The notes: generated from the sequence alone by a model not told the origin. A stretch of DNA of 64,000 nt from Epiperipatus broadwayi (GCA_028023455.1 JAQFVV010012394.1:30656885-30720884); one strand, 5' to 3'. Counted from the stretch's first letter, positions 10,800 through 21,492 are shown. Numbers and translations are program-made.

Positions 10800-11150
10800 T
10801 ATTGTTTGTTAAACTGAATAATGGACAAATTCTGAAGAGACACATCAATCATTTACGATTTGGGCAGAATGAAATAATAAAATGCTGATAACATTCAAAT
10901 TAACTACTCATTGAACTGCAAACTTCTAATGAAAAAGATAAGCATGTCATCTCTTCAGAATTACAAAATAAAGGAATCAAACTTATCATCCACATCTAGT
11001 AGAAATAAGTACAGAGGCAGTTGATCAGATGATGCAACCAAATCCAGTGGATGTAATGGATAACGAAGAGGAAGAAAGAGATTTACCTTCCACCAGACCC
11101 ACTAGAGTTCAACAACAACCAGAAAGATTGCAAGATTATTTTTTGTAACA
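10800..11150 (+). pseudogene. C-terminal Pol remnant of the gypsy-type element
   Basis: Directly after the Gag knuckle the translation reads LNNGQILKRHINHLRFGQ, typical of the strand after the integrase C-terminal domain in Ty3/gypsy Pol. An acidic stretch and TRVQQQPERLQDYF follow, just before the 3' LTR. Protease, RT, RNase H and the integrase core are absent. The gag-to-pol junction near 10790-10810 therefore marks one large internal deletion. The frame is broken by stops. Confidence 0.5.
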
Positions 11151-11186
11151 GAGAAGAGTATTTTCTAGAGAAGGTGAGGAATGAAC

Positions 11187-11753
11187 TGTTCTGTGCATTA
11201 TAGGTATATTTATCATAAATAAAATTGAATAAAATATATGTAAAGACCATTAAAATTATTATCAGTATAAATGTACTCTAGAAAATTAGCATAAAGCTGA
11301 AAATCCAGATTTAATATTGAGCAAGGTCAATATATTTAAATGAGCCCTACTACATATTCTGGACTGCATAAATATATCAGGTATGGTTTAGCAGCAACAG
11401 CAGGAGAGCACTTATACAATTGGGTGAGCAGCAATTGTGCAACTTTGTAAACAGAAAATACAATGTATGTGATAAACAGTGAAATGGTAGACTAGTATTA
11501 GAAAGAAAATTCGAATGTCTGGATGTTAAAACAGAAGTAAATAGATACATGCATATAATTAGACTTGTATATGCTTGTGCATATGAACAGTTTATCATGT
11601 GGTTAATTATTTGAATTGCTTAAAGAACCTAAGTAGTTTTTTATTATTTTACTATTCTTTACATTATTAGCAAGTGAATACACTTGTTTTTATTACTCTA
11701 GATAGCGTTTGTTTTCATTAAATTTTTGCAGATGCATATACAGCTGGTATACA
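11187..11753 (+). repeat. 3' LTR of the gypsy-type element
   Basis: Direct-repeat partner of 5809-6406. It starts at TGTTCTGTGCATTA and ends near GCATATACAGCTGGTATACA. It is about 30 bp shorter than the 5' LTR through small indels. Confidence 0.75.
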
Positions 11754-11854
11754 TAAACTTTACCCCTGTGTATAGCAAAAACTCATTTTAATGACCTCAT
11801 AATATCAATACAAAGTCAGTTTTAATAAAGTAAATGTATAATATGGATAGCTTA

Positions 11855-12105
11855 ATGTATATGTAAATTAAATAGAAGTAATTACACTTTCAGGGGATAT
11901 GAATATATAGCATACATATATTAATAAATATAAAGAAAATATATATCATCTATACCTTAACCTTTGATATTAATTAAGTATTCATTTATTGACATTGTTT
12001 GAAGGATAATATATATTTGTATATGGGATCTAAATATAAATATAACATAAATCTTTTTAAAATTACAATTTAGTATTAGGGAACAAAAAAATGGAGTTTC
12101 ATTTT
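11855..12105 (+). repeat. Dispersed repeat X, second copy
   Basis: Aligns with 5541-5800 in the same orientation (GCTTAATGTATATGTAAAT, AATATAAATATAACATAAATC, AAAAAAATGGAGTTTC). It lies just outside the 3' LTR, as the first copy lies just outside the 5' LTR. The reason for the symmetry is not clear. Confidence 0.5.
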
Positions 12106-12366
12106 TAACTACAACATACTATTAATAAAAAAATCAGTTTTAATAGATGGGTATATTAAATATGCATAACTTAATGTATACATAAAATAAATAAAATGTC
12201 CGTTAATTAAAAAACAAAATTGTAATTATAATTGAAATAATAAATTTAACGGTTTACAAACTATTACAAACAATCCTTAAATCTGCAGAAGTACTTTCGG
12301 TTAATTTCTTAAACCTGCCTCAACTGCCATTAAATTAAAAAAAAAAAAAAGCGGAAGCAAACGTCA

Positions 12367-13139
12367 TCAATTCAAATCCCACGAATCTCGTATTTTAATG
12401 TTAGCAGCTTGTCGATTTATTAAATGCATTTTATTCCAGTTTATAAAAAATGCCTCTTTAATTTTTCTTTTACTATGGTTTCTCTCTTCATGAAGAATTT
12501 TCACATTTTCAAAATCAAATTTAAATTTATATTTACATGTTTTTTCATGATCAAAGAAAACTGAAGAAGACATTAAATCATAATTATTTTTACTTTTTAC
12601 ATGCTTATATAACAATTCATGCTTCCTCAACCTCTTCTCAATACTGCACCTAGATTCACCTATATATGATAGCATACAATTACAAAAAAATTTGATATAT
12701 GACATTACTTTTCTGCTTGACAGGTATGACATCCTTAGAATTATTGACTAATTTATTAATATTGTTTGGAATGTAGAATGAAACATTAAACACATTCTTA
12801 TATATATCCTTAAAAAATTTCACTTGTAGATTTGAAATAAATGGAATAGATATCCATTGTCTAGTATTACTCTTCATTTCCTTTAAATCATTATAACTTT
12901 TTTTAAATTGGCATAAAGTATTGTTTATTTGTTCCATTTTATAACCAACATCAAGCAATTCCTTGGCAAATATTTCAATGTTTTTCAGTTTATCATTTTG
13001 GTAATGACATAATTTTTCATTCTGAAACAAAAAAGATCTAAAACTTGCCATCTTATGCATCATTGGTACTTTTGAATTACAATTTATATATCCTCTTTTT
13101 TGCAGTGGCTTAATTATTAGTTTATAATTTAATATATTG
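12367..13139 (-). pseudogene. PLE C-terminal relic: RT thumb plus GIY-YIG, one frameshift
   Basis: A different PLE from the one at 8.6-9.9 kb. The upstream frame (stop-bounded, reaching back to about 13139) holds the region downstream of the RT palm, with ELLDVGYKMEQINNTL and KFFKDIYKNVFNVSFYIP. It then shifts frame at about 12690-12720, within the GIY strand (NVIYQI). The second frame continues with the YIG strand MLSYIGESRCSIEKRLRKHE and a C-terminal part ending IRDSWDLN. The 5' truncation lies in a TA tract (about 13148-13170). The 3' UTR (12240-12366) has a hairpin followed by GAAAGTAC. Dead through truncation and frameshift. Confidence 0.75.
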
Positions 13140-13389
13140 TTATCGCTTGTATATATATATATATATATATTGAAGCAGTCAATCTTAGCTAAGATTGCAC
13201 TTCATGTTTCCACCTACTAACCTGTGTCTAAACCCTATATCCCATCCCACTCCCTTTGTCGTCTATATATATTTTATGTATATATTTGAGATGCGTGCCC
13301 AGGTAATAAAATTTTAACTTTTAATTAACATTTTTATTATTATTAATTTTATGATTATTAATTCTTTTTATTAAAATACATAGGTGCGG

Positions 13390-13392
<3 letters not shown>

Positions 13393-13448
<56 letters not shown>
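13393..13448. repeat. TA microsatellite, about 28 repeats
   Basis: Pure alternating TA. A second, shorter tract is at 13148-13170. Confidence 0.95.
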
Positions 13449-13451
<3 letters not shown>

Positions 13452-13459
13452 AGCAAAAT

Positions 13460-16030
13460 ACTAACAAAATATTGATTTTTTTTTGTAAATATTTTATTAT
13501 ATGTCATTTGTACAACTTTTTCTTTTTAAAGTATTTTTTCTTTTAAACTGTATATTTTGTAAAATACAATATGGAAGATGCTACAGGTAATTGTCTAAAA
13601 ATAATTAAAGTGTGGAAACACTATTGTTTTAATCTGGGGTAGGTATTTTAATTAAAGTTTTACTTAAAATAAAATGGGATTAATATTAAAGATAGTTTTG
13701 TTATAAACATGTTGTCAAATTTATTTCTAATCTGGAAATAGATTTGAATTTATTTTTGGACATTATCTTACTGTGGCATCTTCAAAAACAATTGATAAAG
13801 AAAAAGTATAAAATGGCTAAATTTTGAGTCACAGATTAGATTAGCTACTATTGAGAGAAATGATTGTAAACGTATTACACGTCGCTTGAAACTTAAATAA
13901 TGTAGCAGTAAATCCCTCACTTCTCAGCCCTGTTGGGTCATCATCTTCTGCAGCCATACTATTCTGCTGCCCAAGAGTGAAGTCAAAGCCTGACCTAAGA
14001 ACTTTAGTATGTTAATAGAAGCTTGCTGCCACAGGAGAACTTGCATTTCAATTGCCATGTACATGCACTACTAAATTGGACTCTTAAAATTGCAAGGTAA
14101 CTTTTCAATCCATCATCTCAAACTAAATTTAGCCTAACTCATCTATCAAGATTTCTTTTAATATATTATTTTAACTTTGTTTTTGTTAATATGTAATTTG
14201 CTCTTAGTTAATTTGTATATATAATATGTAAATTGCTCTCAAATGATTTCATAAAATGTAATTCTATCTCATATGCTCTTAACTTTCTTTAACTTTGGTG
14301 CGGTCAATTATTTATAGTTATTTATTACTTGATTTTATATATATGCTTTTCTTATTATTATGCCAATCTCTAACAATTCGACGAGTTGAATTTTGTAAAA
14401 TCTTTTTTTTTTTTTAAGTAAACCTTCATGAATTAAGGTTTTTAATGTCCATTTAAAACAACACATTATTAATTAATACACTCGCCAATTGGTTTAATGT
14501 TGGTTTATTATAAAAATATATTTGTTTAACTCTGGATTTTCTATCCGGGGTAAATCCAGAACTTCATCTAATTAACACTTTGAAATCTTTTAAATTGTTG
14601 TTTTTTTATTAAATTCTGAAAGAGTGACCCATTAATTATTTTCTATATAACTGTTTTTTTATATACTCTTAAAATATCAAATATTGTACATATATATATT
14701 CCAGTTATTGTAAAATCAACGAAGGTGGGATTGAATTATTTTAAATATCAGAAAAGGAAAGGGGATAAATTTTAATATTTTACTATTTTAGTTATTAAGT
14801 AAAATCTTGTGTCTATATATATTATAACTGCATAGCGTATTATTTGTCTAAATTTTAGTATTCAAACAAGGGTCATTTATTTTAAAGCAGTAAAATTTAT
14901 TCAATGTCGTTAGTGACATTTATCTGTACTGCGTTACTGACATTTGGCCTTATCTTTGTGTTTATATATGTGTGCTTCTAATCTGGGGATTACGACAAGA
15001 TCGAACCCATAGATTTCTCATTATATCAACTTATTCTGTATAAAATGCCTCTGGCGGTGATCCCGAAAGTTTGGCACATGCTATGCATATCACTTCTTCA
15101 TATAAAAAGGCCTGCACATCAGCTGATGTCCATGGTATGCCTATCCACTTTGTTTTTTATCCAGAAGCACGACTTTTCCTGTTATTTTTAGGCCATTATG
15201 TCAGCACCACAAACTTCTTCATATTATTATTTCTTTTGCTTCATGACCCAGTTTTAATGCTCTAATATTAAAATTGCGCTCTGCTTAAAACAGATATATA
15301 TATATATATAAATGCCAACTACTTCTATTTTATTAATTAAATTTATTTCAGTCTTATACAATCCCACCATCATAAATTATTTTTGTATTTAAGAGTATTT
15401 ATAGGCCTTGGGGAAAAATAAAGCATTCTTCTTACCAGCGCTAATTAAAAGAATTTTCATTAAGTACTGTAATCATATAATCAAATATGTTTTCAAATGT
15501 ATTTTATTTATTTTCACGACCGTAATGGCATGAAAATAGTTTGTATTATATCTATAATGAATTTCGGAACGCTCCTAGAAATATAAATGTTAGTCACCAT
15601 GTTTCTGAACCGTAAATCAAAGCGTTAATGGCAATATTATGTAATTCTTTCTAATAGTTGATTGGCATCTTAATATTGGACCCACCAAAGATGTGTGCTT
15701 ATTTATCATATATTATTTAGCTAACAAAGAGCATATGAGAAATAATAGCATGAATGACACTATGTTATCATCTACTGCTTGCTCATTCACGCACACATTA
15801 ATGTATATAATTAAGTCACAATGTATAATAATGTTGTCATTATATTAAACTATATTTTTATTGTCTAACTTATTTGAGTAGTTCAAATTCCTCTTTTCTC
15901 CAATTCCACATATTACAGTCATGCTTATATATTTTTTAGCTAGTCATAATAATAGATGTCTCATTGTTTTGCTCAGCTTTGCTAATCACTGGATTAAAAT
16001 GAATTCTCATATGCCATCACTATTATGTTA
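13460..16030. other. Noncoding stretch with one possible decayed PLE terminus
   Basis: No defensible gene. On the minus strand near 13925-13965 the segment GATGATGACCCAACAGGGCT resembles the hammerhead-like 3' end common in PLEs, but the boxes are altered. A 64-codon frame at 15071-15265 has no recognisable domain. Remaining sequence is AT-rich and unassigned. Confidence 0.4.
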
Positions 16031-16038
16031 TTTATTAG

Positions 16039-16165
16039 GGGTTTGATCTGGGCTCAGAGAGTGGGTTCGAATCCAGGCTGGTCCCTGACCTAAATCTTGG
16101 GCTTGACTGGGTTTGAAGTACATTTTGTGAGTTCCAGCTCATGTTAGATGGATAAACATGTTTTG
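16039..16165 (+). repeat. Possible SINE fragment with a perfect B box
   Basis: GGTTCGAATCC at about 16064-16074 is a consensus RNA polymerase III B box, within GAGAGTGGGTTCGAATCCAG. No A box is seen upstream. Likely a tRNA-derived SINE lacking its 5' part, or a tRNA-like relic. Confidence 0.35.
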
Positions 16166-16179
16166 ACCGGTACATAGGA

Positions 16180-16365
16180 TATATTAAATGAAAATAACTA
16201 TATTTCCAGGAGCTTTAAATAAATAGTAGTAATACATCAATACATAATAGATATATGCTTAATTATCAATTAAGCTTAAGAAAAAGGTGGTTTATCTATT
16301 TTTTATATTCTTTTGATGAGTGAGCACTGTTGATTAATAGCTCCCAGAAGTGTAATTAACCATTT
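16180..16365. repeat. Hairpin copy of repeat X
   Basis: The forward part (ATTTCCAGGAGCTTTAAATA near 16202) and the inverted part (AGCTCCCAGAAGTGTAATTA near 16340) are copies of the same X segment facing each other. Together they form an imperfect foldback. Confidence 0.5.
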
Positions 16366-16469
16366 CATTAACAACTCCTCCCATCTGTAAATATAGGACC
16401 TAGTAGTAATTAGAGTCATATTTGCAGTATTTTATTTTTACAATTAAATCTGTATTCTATATCATGCTT

Positions 16470-16985
16470 TGATATTTACTTTGTTACAAATATATGTTTA
16501 CAAATAAAGGATATTCTAAAAGTTAATATTTGAACTTTCCAAAATAGAAAATAAAATACTAAAGCGAATATGTAGTCAAGCATTGTTAGCCGAGAAGTCA
16601 TCACAGCCACCTTGCAAGCAAGTAGTTGGTTGCAGACGGTTGTGGGTTCACATCCCGGCCGATGCTATGACATATGGAAAAAAAAGTGAATATGTAAGAT
16701 AATAATGGATAATCATAACATTAGTCTTTTTATAAAAATTCTTGAACAAAATATTTATTTGAATTTCATTTTTAAAATGGAAATAAATTTTATTTGACTC
16801 AATAGTATGTTTTAAAATTTTTAATTATACTTACTATTATTAAAATTTCACAAAAATGATCTTCAGCAGCATTTATGATGGCATTTCTTTTCAACAAATA
16901 ATGCCAACTGTTTATGCCATAACTATGGTTTTAATAACTTGTCTTATTAAAAACAAACATTTTCAAATAAAATGAAATTGAATTT
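16470..16985 (+). repeat. Dispersed noncoding repeat Z/W
   Basis: The left part (Z, 16470-16565: AAAGGATATTCTAAAAGTTA, TTTGAACTTTCCAAAATAGA) has a relative at 41150-41260. The right part (W, 16715-16985) has a relative at 20395-20655, sharing ATTATTAAAATTTCA, AAATAATGCC and ATTTTCAAATAAAAT. A SINE splits the element at 16575-16683. No coding capacity. Confidence 0.6.
16575..16683 (+). mobile_element. tRNA-derived SINE with 13-bp TSD
   Basis: Same family as 3819-3921. It has the head GTCAAGCATTGTTAGCCGAG, the B-box-like GGTTCACATCC and the tail GATGCTATGACATATG followed by A's. Flanks 16562-16574 and 16684-16696 are direct repeats with 12 of 13 identical. The paralogous repeat at 41150-41260 lacks the insertion and serves as an empty-site comparison. 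Confidence 0.8.
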
Positions 16986-16989
16986 ATAT

Positions 16990-17640
16990 ATTTATTTAGT
17001 TTAAACCTTTTTTTTTTTTTTATAAATGTGTCACATACCTTTCATACTTAAATAAATTATTAAAAATTGCAATTTTTGTTTTGAAGACATGAGGATAATA
17101 AAACACACTTTTAAAAACCTGATGCCAACTAATCTACCAATCAATGGCATTATTAATTTCTTTGTATTATAATACAACCAATTGAGTGCTGACATCTTCT
17201 TTTGAATTTGAAAATTTGTATATCTGTAGAATTCTAATATCTTCAGATTTCTGTTAAACCTAATAATTTTAGTTCCAATTTCTACCACAAGAAAAAAAGT
17301 GAACCAGCAAACTAATATTATAGATAAATTGCAAAATAGTGAAGAAAAGCTGAAGCAATAACAACACATCACATTGCCTCAAAATGAGTGATTCGGTGAG
17401 AACTGGAAGATACCTTTTTAATTTATATATATATTGAGCTATACATATTTATTATTTAGATATATAAAAATTGGATTTTGTATTAATATGAGATTGTTAA
17501 AAATGAGACTCTTTATATGTTTTTTAATATTAAATTATTTCAGTAATACTTAAACCATGTTTATAATCAAGATAATATACAAATATCACTATTTCCAATA
17601 ATTTCAATAAAAATGCTTAATTCCCACTTAAGCTTCAAGA
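16990..17640. other. Noncoding; one chance frame
   Basis: A 113-codon frame on the minus strand (17031-17372) has low-complexity, AT-driven composition and no domain I recognise. I do not call it a gene. Confidence 0.4.
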
Positions 17641-17960
17641 ATATGTGGCCTTTAATTCCCGCCTCTTACGAAGCTCCTCGTTGACATCTGACGTCACTCT
17701 AACTCTGCCAGTTCTTATGCTAAAATATTCGTTTGAGATGTATTGAATAGGTTTTTAAAAGTTCTGTAAGATGGTGCCCTCTTCTGAATTATTTTACAAG
17801 TAAAAAATAAAAAAAATGCATTTAAACCTAAACAAAGAAAGAACATGAGTTGTGATTGGTTCTTAGCATGCTCTCAGCCGAAAAAGACATTCTGATTGGC
17901 TGGAAAGAACAAAGAAACCGCCTGATCAAAGAAAATAAAGAAAAACGCTGAGATTTTCAT
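17640..17960. promoter_or_regulatory. Candidate RNA polymerase II promoter region
   Basis: This segment is less AT-rich than its surroundings. It has a full palindromic CRE, TGACGTCA, at 17689-17696. Two inverted CCAAT boxes (ATTGG at 17855-17859 and 17895-17899) lie 40 bp apart. GTAAGATGGTG at 17766-17776 resembles a YY1-like site overlapping an ATG. From that ATG ten codons run into a possible splice donor (GTAAAA at about 17801). On the minus strand ATG at 17687-17685 runs six codons to GTAAGAG. Either could be a short first coding exon. No downstream gene was identified, so this remains a guess from motif clustering. Confidence 0.3.
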
Positions 17961-18639
17961 TTCGAATATGATTTAAAGTATTATAAAATTATATTTATGG
18001 AAATTACAAATTATTTTCAGAGAGAATAATAAAAAAACAAAATTATTTTCAAAAAATATTGAAGATTTTAGTAAAATTATTGAAGATTTAGTAAAAAGAA
18101 ATATTTACTTTTCTATAACGTAAAAGTCAACCTTTTTGTTTATATTATAGCTTTTATGTTGCCGAAATTGAATATTTTAGAATAAATAAATAGCAATTTA
18201 TTTTTGAAAGAACTTTCGTTCTCTTCATAACCTGAAAAATTAGTAATAGACTTTTTATAAATGTATCTGAGTTGAATTTAATATTATAGGCGAATATGTT
18301 TTAACAATAGGCTTTGTCTTCAGTTTGTGAGTTGGCCAATTAAAAGATTTGATTTTTACCTCATACAACCAATAATATAATTAGCGGTTAAAAGGTTACC
18401 TTTAATACTGTTTATGCATAGTACTGGAAACATAACTACTTCTTTTTAATTTATATATACATTAAGCTATGCATATTTAAAATTTACATCTAATTAAAAC
18501 TGACTTTGTATTAATATTATGATAGCTTTGTCCTCTAATATGAAAAAGTACTTTAAAGATTTACACTATATTTATAATTAAGCTAAAATAAAAATATGAT
18601 ACGCTATTTAGAACAATACCAGTAAATTATGGAATGGAA
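17960..18639. other. AT-rich noncoding stretch
   Basis: Nothing recognised. Confidence 0.4.
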
Positions 18640-19450
18640 TGATTGAGGGTGAAAAACAAGAAGTTAAATACTTAGACATACAAGTATAAGGAGTCTCAAT
18701 ACATCTCAACTACTGCATGATAATCAAACTACTTGAAATATGAGACTAAAAGTTGAAGGCACCAGGAACACATAAATTAGCAGGTTTGGCAGCATTTCTG
18801 TTTAGAAACCATCACCTCTGCAAATTTGAATCAAGACAGAAAAAACAATCTAATGTGCTACCTCAAAGAATTTAAACAGGGAACCATCAAAAGGAAAGTC
18901 AAACAATTTTATAACAAACTAAGATCTGAGTCAAAGAGGATAAACCATGTATGCTGCTACCATATATACCTATATTAGCTAATAAACTTATTAAAACACT
19001 TAATACAGATTTTAACTTAAGTTTTCACATGCCATCAACCACTAATAGATTAATTAATAATTTAAAAGACAAATTCACACCTGAACAACCTCCCCAAGCC
19101 ATTTACAAGATCACATGCCTCCAAAACTGCTGCAGTGTGGCATATTATGGGGGAACACATGTGGCAAATAGCACCAGGGCATTACAACATTGATACTCAT
19201 ACAACAGGGTTTGAATCAAATCTGAGGGCAACTCAATATTTTTGAACATCAAAAATCCACAGGCCACATGTTCGAACCCTCTACTTCCAAAATGAGATCC
19301 ACTGAGCACAATGACACTAAGCACAAGATTAAGGAAGCATGCAACATTGCAGATGACCCCAATGCTATCAATAGGAGAGATGCTTGCTTCTCCATTTTGA
19401 AAAAATGGGTCATCTAGGCTATTTGCATACATCTTCATTAAAAAGAGATA
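18640..19450 (+). pseudogene. PLE relic: RT C-terminus and GIY-YIG, decayed
   Basis: Reading across frames, the best-preserved frame (18951-19193) starts MLLPYIPILANKLIKTLNTD, continues through NRLINNLKDKF and AIYKITC (the GIY strand) to AYYGGTHVANSTRALQH, where YIG has become YYG. Further on another frame gives TKHKIKEA and an AINRRDACFSILKKW-like end. Upstream (18640-18950) more of the post-palm RT region is visible in broken frames. Its residues match the minus-strand relic at 62735-63820, so both belong to one PLE family. Several stops and shifts make it dead. Confidence 0.7.
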
Positions 19451-19554
19451 ACTACAACAATCATTAGTATAAGCTATGAATATGGAAACACTAAGCTCCC
19501 ACAAGTGCTAAGCAATTATTAATTCATAATATGGCTTCATGTATGAGCGTTTCA

Positions 19555-19690
19555 AGTGCAATATATAGATAAAAGATTACGGGTAGATGTTCTATCTATT
19601 CTTTACTTTTATTGATATATGAATTGTGTTTATTTCTAGCACCTGGAAGTGTCCATTTAAATTATGTATATATATTTATATTGGTATCTT
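19555..19690 (-). repeat. Dispersed repeat X, reverse copy
   Basis: On the minus strand it reads ACTTCCAGGTGCTAGAAATA and AATAAAAGTAAAGAATAGAT, matching the centre of repeat X at 5590-5650. Confidence 0.45.
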
Positions 19691-19798
19691 TATATTTTTA
19701 TTAATAATAACAGAGTAGGAAGACATATATATATATTATACAAAATTAATAATATGTAAACAAGCATCTATTTTTATAGCGCGATGTTTTATAATTGT

Positions 19799-20291
19799 AA
19801 TTCACTAAATATCAGCCTTTTACAGCTACTGTACATGCGCTTTAATGAGTGTTAAATAATAAATGAATACTTTTCAGTGCCCATACAAGATATAGCATTT
19901 AAGAAAGAATAAAATGAATCCACTTATTCTTTCCAAACCCAAATGTTTATATACGGGCAAATCTTAAGTACTGGCAAATAAAGCGTGAAGATAGATCATC
20001 CACTTTAAATTACGGCTAGCGTCTGACAATGACATCGACAAAATTACTTAGAATTTACTTAAACGTCACTTTGAAACGAAACTCAAACATATGATCTATC
20101 TTCATGCTTTATTTGCCAGTACTTAAGATTTGCCCATATATAAACATTTGGGTTCGGAAAGAATAAGTGGATTCATTTTATTCTTTCTTAAATGCTATAT
20201 CTTGTATGGGCACTGAAAAGTATTCCTTTATTATTTAACACTCATTAAAGCACATGTACAGTAGCTGTAAAAGGCTGATATTTAGTGAATT
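19799..20291. mobile_element. 493-bp foldback element with 201-bp near-perfect arms
   Basis: Arms 19799-19999 and 20091-20291 are inverted copies with only a handful of mismatches. They start AATTCACTAAATATCAGCC and are separated by a unique 91-bp spacer (20000-20090). The near identity points to a recent insertion or to conversion between arms. No coding frame and no ribozyme core. No clear TSD; the flanks are TAATTGT and AAAAATAA. Confidence 0.85.
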
Positions 20292-20394
20292 AAAAATAAT
20301 AATAGTTAATATGGTAAGGATTTTAGACCCAATATTTAACTCATTCGCAGCCCAACTTCTCTCATTCTTATTTGAAAGATCCTAGTGACAATTT

Positions 20395-20655
20395 TGATCA
20401 TATTCTTTATTCATAAAAAAATTACTGAACAAAATATAAACAAATTTTAGTTGAGATTTTAAAAGAAATGTCTAAAATGGAACTTTATTATTATTAAAAT
20501 TTCATCAAAAATGTCGTTGTCAGAATTTGTGAAAGCAATTCTCGTTGGCCAATAATGCTTCCATTTTATCTATAACTACATTTTTACAATCTGTTTTCTT
20601 AGAAATAAATATTTTCAAATAAAATCTTGGTTTAGAATCAATATTTTAAATCACC
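20395..20655 (+). repeat. Dispersed repeat W, second copy
   Basis: Relative of 16715-16985 in the same orientation. No coding capacity. Confidence 0.5.
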
Positions 20656-20799
20656 CAAACATCACCATTTCCTGTGCTTATAGAAGCTGTTAAAATGGTG
20701 GTAATATCTCCATATAGTAGTATCCCCAGTTTAAGCTTTCGGAATCAGTGGATATTAGAAAATTTGTGCATAAAATCCATATCTAGTACCTAATTATTC

Positions 20800-20848
20800 C
20801 ATATCTCCAGACTTGTTTCTAGTTTGTAGGTTTCATCAGTGAGCAGTC
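20800..20848 (-). ncRNA. Hammerhead ribozyme-like core (family B, left arm)
   Basis: Minus strand: CTGATGA (plus 20833-20839), a weak stem II, GAAA (plus 20816-20819). Then CAAGTC forms a two-base-pair stem III with an AA loop and a GUC cleavage triplet (cut predicted between plus 20810 and 20809). Stem I pairing is partial. Stem II has decayed more than in the right arm. Confidence 0.5.
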
Positions 20849-21337
20849 TTGGATCTGACAGGACTACTCCTAGATCTATGGATCAAATACAATCTTTCAG
20901 CCATGACCTGTTATCTATTTAGTTAGTTATGAAGCTATGAGACCAAAATAAAAACATAAGAATGTTTTCAATCCAAAATAATTTTCTTGTTTAGTCATAT
21001 TGATCAGAACTTAGTTCTGTATCTATACATTTTGGTATTTTTTTTTTAATAATCATAGTCACCATCATCTTATGAGAAGGATTAAAATTAAGCCATTTAA
21101 ACAGCACATGATTACTTTTATCCATAAAATGATGGTAACTATTGTTAAAAACCAAAGATACCAAAATGTACAGATAATGAACTGTGTTCAGATTGGTATG
21201 ACTATACAAGCTTGAATTGAAAACATTATTGTGTTTCATTTTGGGCTCATAGATTTTATAATTAACTAAATAGGTAAAAGGTAGCTGCTGGTGGGTTGCA
21301 TTAGATCCAAAGATCTAAGTGGTTCTCTCAGTTCCAA

Positions 21338-21386
21338 CATTCCTTACTGATGAAAGTTACAAGCTAGAAACTAGTCTGAGAATATT
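21338..21386 (+). ncRNA. Hammerhead ribozyme-like core (family B, right arm)
   Basis: CTGATGA at 21347-21353 and GAAA at 21367-21370 flank a hairpin AGTT-ACA-AGCT that can form four pairs. CTAGTC (21371-21376) gives a minimal stem III and a GUC triplet, with cleavage predicted after 21376. The stretch TTCCTTA before the first box can pair imperfectly with TGAGAAT after the cut (stem I). All core boxes are intact. The unpaired A on each side of stem II departs from the usual closing G-C pair. Confidence 0.6.
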
Positions 21387-21492
21387 CGATAAGTAGGCAT
21401 TGAATAGGAATTTTATGCACATCCCTTTTTGAATCCCTTAAGTTACTATATCTTGCCTTGGGTGACAGTATTGTATGGAGAATTTGATACTG

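Larger units (their letters stand above)
5809..11753 (+). mobile_element. Ty3/gypsy-type LTR retrotransposon, gutted, with nested repeats
   Basis: Two long direct repeats (5809-6406 and 11187-11753) bracket a gag remnant and a pol C-terminal remnant, in the order expected of an LTR retrotransposon. Protease, reverse transcriptase, RNase H and most of integrase are missing, so the element is a deletion derivative. The segment between the 5' LTR and gag is filled by a 318-bp tandem array (6426-8602) and an inverted pair of PLE 3' ends (8627-9924). These probably inserted later. The LTRs have diverged visibly, so the element is old. Confidence 0.75.
20698..21492. mobile_element. 795-bp palindromic element with outward ribozymes, family B
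   Basis: The whole segment is an imperfect palindrome centred near 21095. The left outer part (TCTCCATATAGTAGTA near 20709) pairs with the right outer part (TGTATGGAGAA near 21473). The similarity continues to the middle, where both halves share ACATTTTGGTAT-like blocks. Each arm carries a hammerhead-like core pointing away from the centre. The outer 130 bp match the MITE at 4991-5146, and pieces of the family lie at 35003-35078 and about 58490-58640. The two halves have diverged by roughly a quarter, so this is old. The 82-codon frame inside (20991-21239) is a by-product. Confidence 0.8.

Noticed and set aside
17031-17372. 113-codon frame on the minus strand near the candidate promoter
   Set aside because: Residue content follows AT-richness (Phe, Leu, Ile, Lys), no domain, and no splice logic linking it to the promoter candidate.
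20991-21239. 82-codon frame inside the 795-bp palindrome
   Set aside because: Explained by the palindromic repeat; no domain.
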